Shown here one piece after another: positions 1 to 5,609 of a stretch of 5,609 nucleotides of DNA. Origin of the DNA: Gemmatimonadota bacterium (lineage in GTDB: Bacteria > Latescibacterota > UBA2968 > UBA8231); assembly GCA_009845645.1 (NCBI GenBank), contig VXZF01000417.1, positions 3,214 to 8,822 of the forward strand, in the 5' to 3' direction. Position numbers and translations under genes: made by a program. The notes below the pieces were generated by a model. It was not told where the DNA came from. It saw only the letters and a list, made by a program, of their open reading frames with translations, and did no database searches. Positions within the stretch are counted from its first letter, which is position 1, and the number at the start of each line of letters is the position of its first letter.

Positions 1-933
1 TTGTCGCAACTCGGCATCAAAAACGTCGATCAGACTCCTTCCGCGCCGTGGCGGGAGTGGAGCACGGAGATGCTGCAGCAGATGAAGGAGCGGTGGGCCA
101 AACACGACATCAGCATGGAGATGATTCACATCCCTTTAGGCTCGCGCAGCGCCTACCAAAACGAGGCCGGGGCGATCTTTCTCAAACCGAGCGACGAGCG
201 CGACCGCCAGCTCGACTGGATGAAAGAGACGGTGCGGATGGCGGGCGAGGCTGGCATCCGCGGCCTCAACTACAATATCACCATCTTGGGACACCTGCGG
301 ACGCCCTCGAAGACGGGGCGTGGGGGAGCCACGGTATCGACCTTTGAGTTGGACAAATTGGACCAATCGCTAGGCGAGTTTGAAGACGGGCCGGCCGATG
401 AAGACGAAATGTGGGAGCGCATTGACCACTGGCTACAGGAGATCATACCCGTGGCCGAAGAGTACAAAGTCCAGATGGCCTGCCATCCATCCGACCCGGG
501 CATTGGCGTGGGCAATACGTACCGGGGCGTGGCGCGCCCCTTGGGGATGGTCGAGGGCTTCAAAAAGCTCATCGCGCTCTACGACAGTCCGTACAACGGC
601 TTGAATTTTTGCCAGGGCTGCATGTCCGAGGCGCTGGTCAATCCGGCGGAGGAAATCTTTGATGTCATTCGCTACTTCGGCGAGCGCAAGAAGATTTTCA
701 ACGTCCACTTCCGCAATATCAAAGGGGGCTTGGGGAACTTCGTCGAGGTCTTTCCCGACGAGGGCGATGTCAATATGATCCGGGCGCTGAAGGTGTACAA
801 GGAGGTCGGCTACGAGTACATGATCATGCCGGATCACGTCCCCGGGATCAGCGGTTCTGAGCCGGGCAAAGTCGGGTTTGCCTATACCTTTGGCTATATC
901 CACGCAGCCTTGCAGGCGGTGGAAGAATTCTAA
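1..933 (+). CDS. uxuA: Mannonate dehydratase (UxuA) family protein, probably 5'-partial
   Basis: UxuA-family enzymes are metal-dependent TIM-barrel dehydratases that convert D-mannonate to 2-keto-3-deoxygluconate in hexuronate catabolism, in the cytoplasm. The C-terminal half carries the family pattern: NFCQG (about 202-206), FNVHFRNI (233-240), the VFPDEGDVNM stretch (250-259) and MPDHVPG (276-282). Likely metal or catalytic residues, placed by motif, are H162, C204, H236, D278 and H279. Visible length is 310 residues, against roughly 340-400 for the family. Residues 1-10 (LSQLGIKNVD) look like the end of the first helix and start of the next strand, so the TTG at position 1 is probably an internal Leu codon and 20-30 residues lie upstream. 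The stop overlaps the next start (TAATG), so the two genes are probably coupled. Family is near certain; mannonate itself as substrate is less so, because relatives act on other sugar acids. Confidence 0.88.
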   Translation: MSQLGIKNVDQTPSAPWREWSTEMLQQMKERWAKHDISMEMIHIPLGSRSAYQNEAGAIFLKPSDERDRQLDWMKETVRMAGEAGIRGLNYNITILGHLRTPSKTGRGGATVSTFELDKLDQSLGEFEDGPADEDEMWERIDHWLQEIIPVAEEYKVQMACHPSDPGIGVGNTYRGVARPLGMVEGFKKLIALYDSPYNGLNFCQGCMSEALVNPAEEIFDVIRYFGERKKIFNVHFRNIKGGLGNFVEVFPDEGDVNMIRALKVYKEVGYEYMIMPDHVPGISGSEPGKVGFAYTFGYIHAALQAVEEF

Positions 934-1721
934 TGCAAAGAGAAGGCGTTTCCTTTTCCGTTTTCACCAAAATGTGGAAGGACAAGTCGCCAACCGAACT
1001 CGGAGAGTTTGTACTCGATCTGGGCTTCGACGGCATTGAACTGCCCGTGCGCGCGGGTTATCCAGTGCCCCCCGAAAGTGTTGGACGCGATTTGCCCAAA
1101 GCGGCAAAGGAACTCAGCGCCTTGGGTGTCGCCATTACCAGTGTGGCCGGACCGACGGACGAAGCAACTATTGTGGCTTGCGGCGCTGCCGGAGTTCCGG
1201 TCATTCGCACCTGCCCAGCCATTGTTGCCGAAGGGTATTTAGCCAGCATAGAAGATCACCAGCGGGCCTTTGACGCCCTGATTCCCTTGCTCGACAAACA
1301 CGGGGTGGCTTTGGGCATCCAAAATCACGAAGGCCAATGGGTGTGCAATGCCATGGGTATAAAACACCTAATCGACCGCTACGATCCCAGCCATATCTGC
1401 GCCATACCCTGTGCCGGGCACACGGCTCTCAACGGAGAATCTCCCGAGATGGCGATCGATATCGTCTGGTCGCATCTGTCCCAATTCAAGCTCAAGAATG
1501 CGTACTGGCGGCGGCAGACCGGACCGGAAGCGGAAGACGTGGAATGGCGTCCTTATTGGACCACGGGACGGCAGGGCTTGGCTTCGTGGCCGCGGTCGGT
1601 CGCGGAACTGAAACGAAGGGGCTTCAGCGGTGTCGTCTGCATGGATGCCGAATACCACGATACAGCTTCCACAGAGCGACTCCTCGCCGAAGACCTGACC
1701 TTCGCCAAATCTCTGTTTTGA
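933..1721 (+). CDS. Xylose-isomerase-like TIM-barrel protein (sugar phosphate isomerase/epimerase family)
   Basis: A 262-residue protein of the AP-endonuclease-2/xylose-isomerase-like barrel superfamily, the usual size for cytoplasmic sugar isomerases, epimerases and dehydratases. Family signs are LGFDGIELPVR (30-40), GVALGIQNHEG (124-134), AGHTALNGE (161-169), FKLKNAYW (185-192) and VVCMDAEYHD (234-243). The ATG at 933 overlaps the upstream TAA, with GGAAGA at 921-926 as ribosome-binding site, which supports this start and translational coupling to the UxuA-like gene. Oddly, most metal-ligand positions look changed: Q130 where ENH-type Glu is usual, C160 where DxGH Asp is usual, and K186 where the HxKD His is usual. 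E240 or D238 may be the remaining acidic ligand. The protein may therefore be a diverged enzyme or a non-catalytic partner. The specific substrate cannot be told from sequence. Confidence 0.85.
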   Translation: MQREGVSFSVFTKMWKDKSPTELGEFVLDLGFDGIELPVRAGYPVPPESVGRDLPKAAKELSALGVAITSVAGPTDEATIVACGAAGVPVIRTCPAIVAEGYLASIEDHQRAFDALIPLLDKHGVALGIQNHEGQWVCNAMGIKHLIDRYDPSHICAIPCAGHTALNGESPEMAIDIVWSHLSQFKLKNAYWRRQTGPEAEDVEWRPYWTTGRQGLASWPRSVAELKRRGFSGVVCMDAEYHDTASTERLLAEDLTFAKSLF

Positions 1722-1724
1722 GCG

Positions 1725-2720
1725 TTATCCGGCGCGAAACCCCACTTCGACTCCATCCCCTACATCGATCGTGGCTCGCAGCACCCGGGGCCGCACTAAC
1801 TCCGCGGTCTGCGCTACGCCGTCGATCCATATACGGGGAAAGTTGCACCAGGCTGCTGGCACTTCTGCTTCAAAGGTCAGTTCCTTGCAAGCTACGCCTG
1901 CCGGTAGATTGGTGAAAGAGATTTGATACCGTTGCTCATCGACGCTGTCGCCAACAACGTCAATGGTGGCGTGACGCCGGCTCAGATGATAGAACACGAC
2001 TTCTTCGGGCACGGCGCACCAGACTTCGTCGCCGCCCTCTGCAATCACCGTCTCCAAGCGCTTGCGGAGCTGGGCTGCGGAGCAATCCTTATTGATGTGG
2101 ATGGGCTCTTCGATCGGGCAGTGGCAGTAGTCGATGACCCAACCACGGGACTGGCGGGCGGGGAGAATATTGCGGAAGGGATCGTGTTTGCTGAAGAAAG
2201 GCGGGGGGTATTCGTGGATCAGGGGACTGCGGTCGAGCCAATAGCACTCGTCCGCGGGTTGATTTATTCCCTCCCTGATGCTCATCGCGCCCAAATAGCC
2301 GAGTTGGCGGCAGGCCGCGAGAATGTGTGGGGCCATATTGCGGTTGCTGCCGGGGGCACAATACAGCGGCACCGGCGCGTCAATGGCTTGCTCTAAAACC
2401 TCCCTGGCCACGCGCAACTCCTGATCGACCATCTCGGGTTTGATAAAGACGTGAGTCCACGAGTGATTGCCGACGCCCCAGCCGCGCGCCATCAGGTCTT
2501 TGAGCTCATCGCCATTCATATGTCGGTAGCCATTGAAGCTCGACCCTTCGATCTGGCGCACTTGTCCTATTTGCCCGACGACTACTTCCAGGTGCCCGGG
2601 AATACCGAATTCTTCGTGATAGGGCACGGCAAAGCGGTGCAGATCGACTAGGGCCTCGTCGTAGGTAATGGAGTAAACCCAGCGTTTGCCGTATTTCCAA
2701 TCGCAAATGCGCAGCGACAT
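1725..2720 (-). CDS. NodB-type polysaccharide deacetylase family protein, copy 2 of a tandem pair
   Basis: NodB-homology (carbohydrate esterase 4) proteins remove N-acetyl or related acyl groups from sugars using a metal held by one Asp and two His. Here motif 1 is TYDE (19-22) rather than the usual TFDD. Motif 2 is HSWTH (86-90), motif 3 is YCAPG (120-124), and DYCHCP (197-202) probably supplies the late catalytic His (H200). EVWCAVPEEVVFYHLSRRH (232-250) closes the NodB part, and about 80 beta-rich residues follow. No signal peptide or membrane segment is visible, so the protein should be cytoplasmic, unlike most cell-wall or chitin deacetylases. Start is taken as ATG 2720 (331 aa), because GAAGGA lies 6 nt upstream and the paralog aligns from the same residue; an in-frame TTG at 2726 adds two residues but leaves no room for the ribosome-binding site. 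It is last in the four-gene operon and ends 3 bp from the convergent gene. Confidence 0.85.
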   Translation of the reverse strand: MSLRICDWKYGKRWVYSITYDEALVDLHRFAVPYHEEFGIPGHLEVVVGQIGQVRQIEGSSFNGYRHMNGDELKDLMARGWGVGNHSWTHVFIKPEMVDQELRVAREVLEQAIDAPVPLYCAPGSNRNMAPHILAACRQLGYLGAMSIREGINQPADECYWLDRSPLIHEYPPPFFSKHDPFRNILPARQSRGWVIDYCHCPIEEPIHINKDCSAAQLRKRLETVIAEGGDEVWCAVPEEVVFYHLSRRHATIDVVGDSVDEQRYQISFTNLPAGVACKELTFEAEVPAAWCNFPRIWIDGVAQTAELVRPRVLRATIDVGDGVEVGFRAG

Positions 2721-2726
2721 AATCAA

Positions 2727-2732
2727 TCCTTC
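2727..2732 (-). promoter_or_regulatory. Ribosome-binding site GAAGGA
   Basis: On the minus strand GAAGGA sits 6 nt before the ATG at 2720. It fits that start well and argues against the in-frame TTG at 2726, which would directly abut it. Confidence 0.7.
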
Positions 2733-2784
2733 GCGTCGAACGGTTTTTAGGCAGTTGTTGTACTACGACCCACTTCTTATCTAC

Positions 2785-3807
2785 TCAGAAAGTTGAAGGA
2801 CGAAACAGCAACTCCGTCCTGTCCTCCACCTCCACTGTCGTCCTCAGCAGGCGAGGGCGCACCACAGAGGCCGACTGGGGCACCCCGTTTACCCACACTC
2901 GGGGAAAATTGCACCAAGCCGTTGGCACCTCCACTTCAAAGGTTAACTCCCGACGCTCAACCCGGGCAGGCAACGCCTCATAGCGGATCCGGTATCGCTG
3001 TTCGCGAGGCGTTTCGGCCACGGTTTCGACCACGGCGTGCCGCCGGCACAAGTGATAGGAAATGACCTCTTCAGGCACGGCGCACCAGACTTGGTCGCCG
3101 CCCTCTTCGATGATCGTCTGCAAACGCAGGCGCAATTGCGCTTCCGAGCAGTCTTTGTTGGGGTGAACGGCCTTTTCCAACGGGCAGTGGCAGTAGTCGA
3201 TAATCCAGCCCCTGGCCTCTTGGGCCAGCAGAATGTGGCGGAACGGGTCGTAAGCGCTGTAAAAGGGCTCCTCATAGCTTTCGTGCAATGGCGTGCGATT
3301 GAGGTAGTACAGTTCATCGCTCGCCGCGTTTACCCCATCCGTTATGCTCATGGCGCCCAAGTAACCGAGTTGGCGACAGGCGTCCAGCACGTAATCGGAC
3401 ATATTTTCAATGCCGTTGGGGGCGCAGTACAGCAGCACAGGAGCGCCGATAGCCTGTTCTATAACATCGCGCGACAGGCGGATTTCCTGGTCGACCATAT
3501 CGGGTCTGATAAAATGGTGACTCCAGCCGTGGTTGCCTACACCCCAGCCACGGGTGAGCAAATCCTTGAGCTCATCGCCATTCATGTGCCGGTAGCCGTT
3601 GAAGCTGGAAGTGCCGATATTGCGGATTTCGCCGATCTGCTGGCCCACGACCTCTACGTGTCCGGGAATGCCGAATTCCTCGTGATGGGGAATGGCAAAG
3701 CGGTGTAGATCGGCCAGCGCCTCGTCGTAGGTAATCGAATAGACCCAGTTCTTGCCGTATTTCCAGTCGCAGATGCGCAGGGCCATAGTCTCGTTGTCTT
3801 TGTTCAT
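2785..3807 (-). CDS. NodB-type polysaccharide deacetylase family protein, copy 1 of a tandem pair
   Basis: A 340-residue paralog of the next gene downstream; hand alignment gives 219 identities over 331 ungapped positions (about 66%). It keeps the same variant NodB motifs: TYDE (27-30), HGWSH (93-97, with Gly where Ser or Thr is usual after the first His), YCAPN (127-131), DYCHCP (204-209), and WCAVPEEVISYHLCRRH (241-257). A beta-rich C-terminal region of about 80 residues follows. No export signal or membrane segment is seen, so a cytoplasmic N-deacetylase or related C-N hydrolase is likely; the substrate is unknown. The ATG at 3807 directly follows the TAG of the hydrolase gene, with AGAAG at 3813-3817 upstream, implying coupling. 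An alternative ATG at 3786 aligns with the paralog's start but has only a weak GAG upstream. The TGA is 64 nt before the next gene's ATG, with no evident terminator between. Confidence 0.85.
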   Translation of the reverse strand: MNKDNETMALRICDWKYGKNWVYSITYDEALADLHRFAIPHHEEFGIPGHVEVVGQQIGEIRNIGTSSFNGYRHMNGDELKDLLTRGWGVGNHGWSHHFIRPDMVDQEIRLSRDVIEQAIGAPVLLYCAPNGIENMSDYVLDACRQLGYLGAMSITDGVNAASDELYYLNRTPLHESYEEPFYSAYDPFRHILLAQEARGWIIDYCHCPLEKAVHPNKDCSEAQLRLRLQTIIEEGGDQVWCAVPEEVISYHLCRRHAVVETVAETPREQRYRIRYEALPARVERRELTFEVEVPTAWCNFPRVWVNGVPQSASVVRPRLLRTTVEVEDRTELLFRPSTF

Positions 3808-4614
3808 CTACGCTTCTAGCATTGCAACGGCGGTTTGGAAATCCGCCCATGTGGTGGAATAACCTACGGCTATTTCAAAGCGGTGGATGCCATAACGCGT
3901 GGCCAGACGCTCGGGAAAGGTATCGGGCGTTTCCACGCCCACTGTGCCGTCCCGCATGAGAATACAGCGGTAGCCCGCTCGCAGCATGGGGCGGCCTGCC
4001 CCCTCTGAGTTGAGAATGCACATATCCGCGGCAAAGCCCGTATAGATGAGGGTCTCGACGCCGCGCTCTTGCAGGTATGCGTCGAGTTGGTCGGTGTAAA
4101 AGACGAGAGGCTCGTCCCCTATTGGCTCGACGATTTTGGCCCTTTTCATGCGCGCCGCGGGCGATTTGGCCAGATCGACGCCGGTCGATCTTTTTTCGAT
4201 GGTTTGGAGTTCGCCGGTGCGGACGATGGTCCAGCGGTCCGCCTGGGTCTGCAGAGAGGCCGCGCGGCGCTGGTTTTCCGGGGTGCGGCGAGAGGGCACC
4301 TGGGGGTAGTGCTTGTCAAAATCGTCGGGTTCGACGTGGCACACTGGCATACCAATCCGCCGGGCGATATCCATGGCCGGCCGGATCACTTCTCTCATAA
4401 CGCGCCAGGATTCTTCGGTGGCCTGGGGCCAGCCCATGCCCGTGACGTAGTTGACGTCGATCTCAGGGCCATCCGGCAGCCCCACATTCCAGCAGTGCAA
4501 ACCAATGAGCGCCGTGCGTTCCACTGGCAACTCAAAGACGTCCTCTGCGTAACCGGCTTTGTCTATGGGCAGGGCGCGGTAATGGCGAGTCTTGAGTTTA
4601 AGCGTCTTACTCAA
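3808..4614 (-). CDS. Isochorismatase-family cysteine hydrolase with altered catalytic positions
   Basis: A 268-residue protein with the isochorismatase/nicotinamidase fold, whose members hydrolyse amides, carbamoyl groups or vinyl ethers with an Asp-Lys-Cys triad. The N-terminal strand is RTALIGLHCWN (33-43). The nucleophile strand is ETLIYTGFAADMCILNS (187-203), with C199 as the expected catalytic Cys, and GYRCILMRDGT (214-224) follows it. The first-strand Asp appears replaced by H40, and the usual catalytic Lys by E163 in KIVEP. About 60 extra polar residues (96-158) lie between the first helices and that segment. The frame stays open upstream to 4929, but that part overlaps the aminotransferase and is Arg/Pro-rich shadow. 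The TTG at 4614 is the best start: it lies 5 nt after the upstream TAG, has GGGA 8 nt before it, and opens just before recognisable family sequence. No signal peptide is seen. Substrate is unknown. Confidence 0.8.
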   Translation of the reverse strand: MSKTLKLKTRHYRALPIDKAGYAEDVFELPVERTALIGLHCWNVGLPDGPEIDVNYVTGMGWPQATEESWRVMREVIRPAMDIARRIGMPVCHVEPDDFDKHYPQVPSRRTPENQRRAASLQTQADRWTIVRTGELQTIEKRSTGVDLAKSPAARMKRAKIVEPIGDEPLVFYTDQLDAYLQERGVETLIYTGFAADMCILNSEGAGRPMLRAGYRCILMRDGTVGVETPDTFPERLATRYGIHRFEIAVGYSTTWADFQTAVAMLEA

Positions 4615-4619
4615 CGGAC

Positions 4620-5609
4620 CTATCCCACCCGATTGCGGTCCGCCACTTCTGCGACGAGGGCCGCGATCATCTCTATGTGTTCGTCTTCCCATTTTTCGGA
4701 GATCGAGCAGGTGCGAATCCAGTTTTCGAGAAAAGCCCAGGCCGTGGGGCAAGTGGCGGAACTGTAGTGGTACCCATGCGAGGCTGGCGGCCGCGAAAAC
4801 GGGTATTTGTTGGCGTCCACGTATTCCTGGAGAAAGGGGAGGGCGGCGGGCATCAGGTAATACTTGCCCTGGCCGGCTCCATTTACTCCGGCTTCTAGTA
4901 CTTGGGCGGCAAACTCCTCGCCCGTGCATTTGAAGGCCTCTGGGTCGATGCTGAAGCTGGACATCCAGGCGGAATATTTGGTGACGTAGTCGGGAATGGG
5001 CAATGGCGTAATGCCGTCAATAGAGGAGAGCTTTTCCGTGATCAGACGCACGGTGCGGTCGATCTTATCTACCTGAGCGCGGATGGTCTCCAGTTGACCT
5101 AGGCACAGCGCCGCGGTCATGCGGCTCATATCGTAGGCATGACCAAAGGCCGTGTGGGTGCGGCCGAAGTGGGGCACATCCACCCCGGCGCGGCCTGAAC
5201 TGAGGAAGCGCACTTTTTCCGCTAGTTCGTCATCGTCCGTAGCGATGCAACCCCCTTTGTCCGAGCTGAAGGTTTTCTCCGAATCCAGAGAGAAGGCCGA
5301 GGCCGTTCCGAGGGTGCCGACGACGCGCCCCTTGTATTCGCTGAATATGGCCTGACAGATGTCCTCATAGACGATCAGTCCATGTTTAGCGGCCAATTCG
5401 TTGATCGGATCCATATCGTTGGGCAGGCCACATTTGTGCACCGCTAGAATTGCCCGCGTGCGATCGGTGATGCAGGGCTCTATGGTCTCAGCACTGAAAT
5501 TGACCGTGCCCGGTGCCGTATCGGGAAAAATGGGAATATAGTTGTGCATGAGTACGCCGTACACGGTGCCGTAATCGGTGAGCGGGCTGATGATGACCTC
5601 GTCGCCGGG
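4620..5609 (-). CDS. DegT/DnrJ/EryC1/StrS family PLP aminotransferase, 5'-partial
   Basis: This family uses pyridoxal phosphate to transaminate keto sugars, or sometimes to dehydrate them, when making amino sugars and related small molecules in the cytoplasm. Of 329 visible residues, PGDEVIISPLTDYGTVYGVL (1-20) matches the usual GPGDEVI strand-helix. VYEDICQAIFSEYKG (80-94) holds the PLP-binding D83 and Q86. FSLDSEKTFSSDKGG (106-120) holds K112 as the probable Schiff-base lysine (codon 5274-5276). The C-terminal stretch with TCPTAW and the ISEKWEDEHIEMIAALVAEV helix is also typical. The frame is open to the window edge, so 50-70 residues of the N-terminus lie beyond 5609; the in-frame GTG at 5564 is not a credible start because family sequence continues upstream of it. 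It is the first visible gene of the minus operon. Whether it aminates a sugar or another carbonyl compound cannot be told. Confidence 0.9.
   Translation of the reverse strand, partial: PGDEVIISPLTDYGTVYGVLMHNYIPIFPDTAPGTVNFSAETIEPCITDRTRAILAVHKCGLPNDMDPINELAAKHGLIVYEDICQAIFSEYKGRVVGTLGTASAFSLDSEKTFSSDKGGCIATDDDELAEKVRFLSSGRAGVDVPHFGRTHTAFGHAYDMSRMTAALCLGQLETIRAQVDKIDRTVRLITEKLSSIDGITPLPIPDYVTKYSAWMSSFSIDPEAFKCTGEEFAAQVLEAGVNGAGQGKYYLMPAALPFLQEYVDANKYPFSRPPASHGYHYSSATCPTAWAFLENWIRTCSISEKWEDEHIEMIAALVAEVADRNRVG

Larger units (their letters stand above)
1725..3807 (-). repeat. Tandem gene duplication of NodB-like proteins
   Basis: The two head-to-tail genes encode co-linear proteins with no gaps apart from the two ends. 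Alignable segments are 1725-2720 and 2785-3786. Identity counted by eye in consecutive blocks from each MxLRI start is 47/60, 46/60, 33/60, 43/60 and 50/91. This is an old, diverged duplication rather than a recent DNA repeat. The 64-nt spacer shows no match to mobile-element ends. Confidence 0.85.

Noticed and set aside
1..3. TTG at position 1 as the true start of the UxuA-like gene
   Set aside because: The protein would begin inside the first conserved segment and be shorter than the family; no upstream sequence is available to show a ribosome-binding site.
1923..2651. Plus-strand open frames (157 and 66 codons) opposite deacetylase copy 2, similar to those opposite copy 1
   Set aside because: The similarity simply mirrors the sense-strand paralogy, and the frame is broken by a stop at about 2396 in this copy, so it is not under coding constraint.
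2721..2784. Terminator or small RNA between the two deacetylase genes
   Set aside because: No convincing inverted repeat with a T-run was found; only a ribosome-binding site is evident.
3037..3708. Plus-strand open frame of 223 codons opposite deacetylase copy 1
   Set aside because: It is the codon-register complement of a conserved gene, has no family motifs, and is a usual by-product of GC-rich codon use.
1725..3807. Mobile element behind the tandem duplication
   Set aside because: No transposase, terminal inverted repeats or target-site duplications are visible at either edge.
4069..4767. Plus-strand open frame of 232 codons crossing the hydrolase-aminotransferase junction
   Set aside because: It is complementary to two well-supported genes in codon register, shows no recognisable domain and spans a gene boundary.
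4615..4929. N-terminal extension of the hydrolase
   Set aside because: It lies in another frame of the aminotransferase coding sequence, and its composition is typical of out-of-frame translation.
5562..5564. GTG as the start of the aminotransferase
   Set aside because: The 15 in-frame codons upstream encode PGDEVIISPLTDYGT, a conserved family segment, so the gene continues past the window edge.

Overview
The window is fully coding and holds six genes in two convergent groups: two on the plus strand (1-1721) and four on the minus strand (5609-1725). Only 3 bp separate the groups. The first and last genes run off the window edges. No RNA gene, insertion sequence, CRISPR array or intergenic stretch above about 65 bp is present. 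Both promoters must lie outside the window. Base composition is moderately GC-rich, genes are very tightly packed, and TTG is used as a start. Divergent sugar-metabolism families of this kind (xylose-isomerase-like TIM barrels, UxuA-like dehydratases, NodB-like and DegT-like enzymes) are common in uncultured environmental bacteria such as Latescibacterota, Poribacteria or planctomycete relatives. That placement is a low-confidence inference; no marker gene is visible.

Plus strand: a mannonate dehydratase (UxuA) family protein, probably missing its first 20-30 residues at the window edge, overlaps by one base (TAATG) with a small xylose-isomerase-like TIM-barrel protein. This looks like a translationally coupled pair for sugar-acid or sugar catabolism. 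The UxuA-like protein keeps the putative metal-binding residues. The second barrel appears to have lost three of the four usual metal ligands.

Minus strand, in transcription order: a DegT/DnrJ/EryC1/StrS PLP-dependent aminotransferase (N-terminus outside the window), an isochorismatase-fold cysteine hydrolase starting at TTG 5 nt later, then two tandem paralogous NodB-type polysaccharide deacetylase-like proteins. By hand alignment the paralogs are about 66% identical (219 of 331 positions, ungapped). Spacings of 5, 0 and 64 nt indicate one operon. None of the complete proteins shows a signal peptide or membrane segment, so the pathway is probably cytoplasmic.

The minus-strand families all typically make or break carbon-nitrogen bonds: transamination, amide-type hydrolysis and N-deacetylation. 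A reasonable hypothesis is processing of an amino sugar or other N-acylated small molecule. The most noteworthy points are the altered catalytic positions in the hydrolase (D to H and K to E, with Cys kept), the TYDE variant of NodB motif 1 shared by both deacetylase paralogs, and the uneven divergence between those paralogs.
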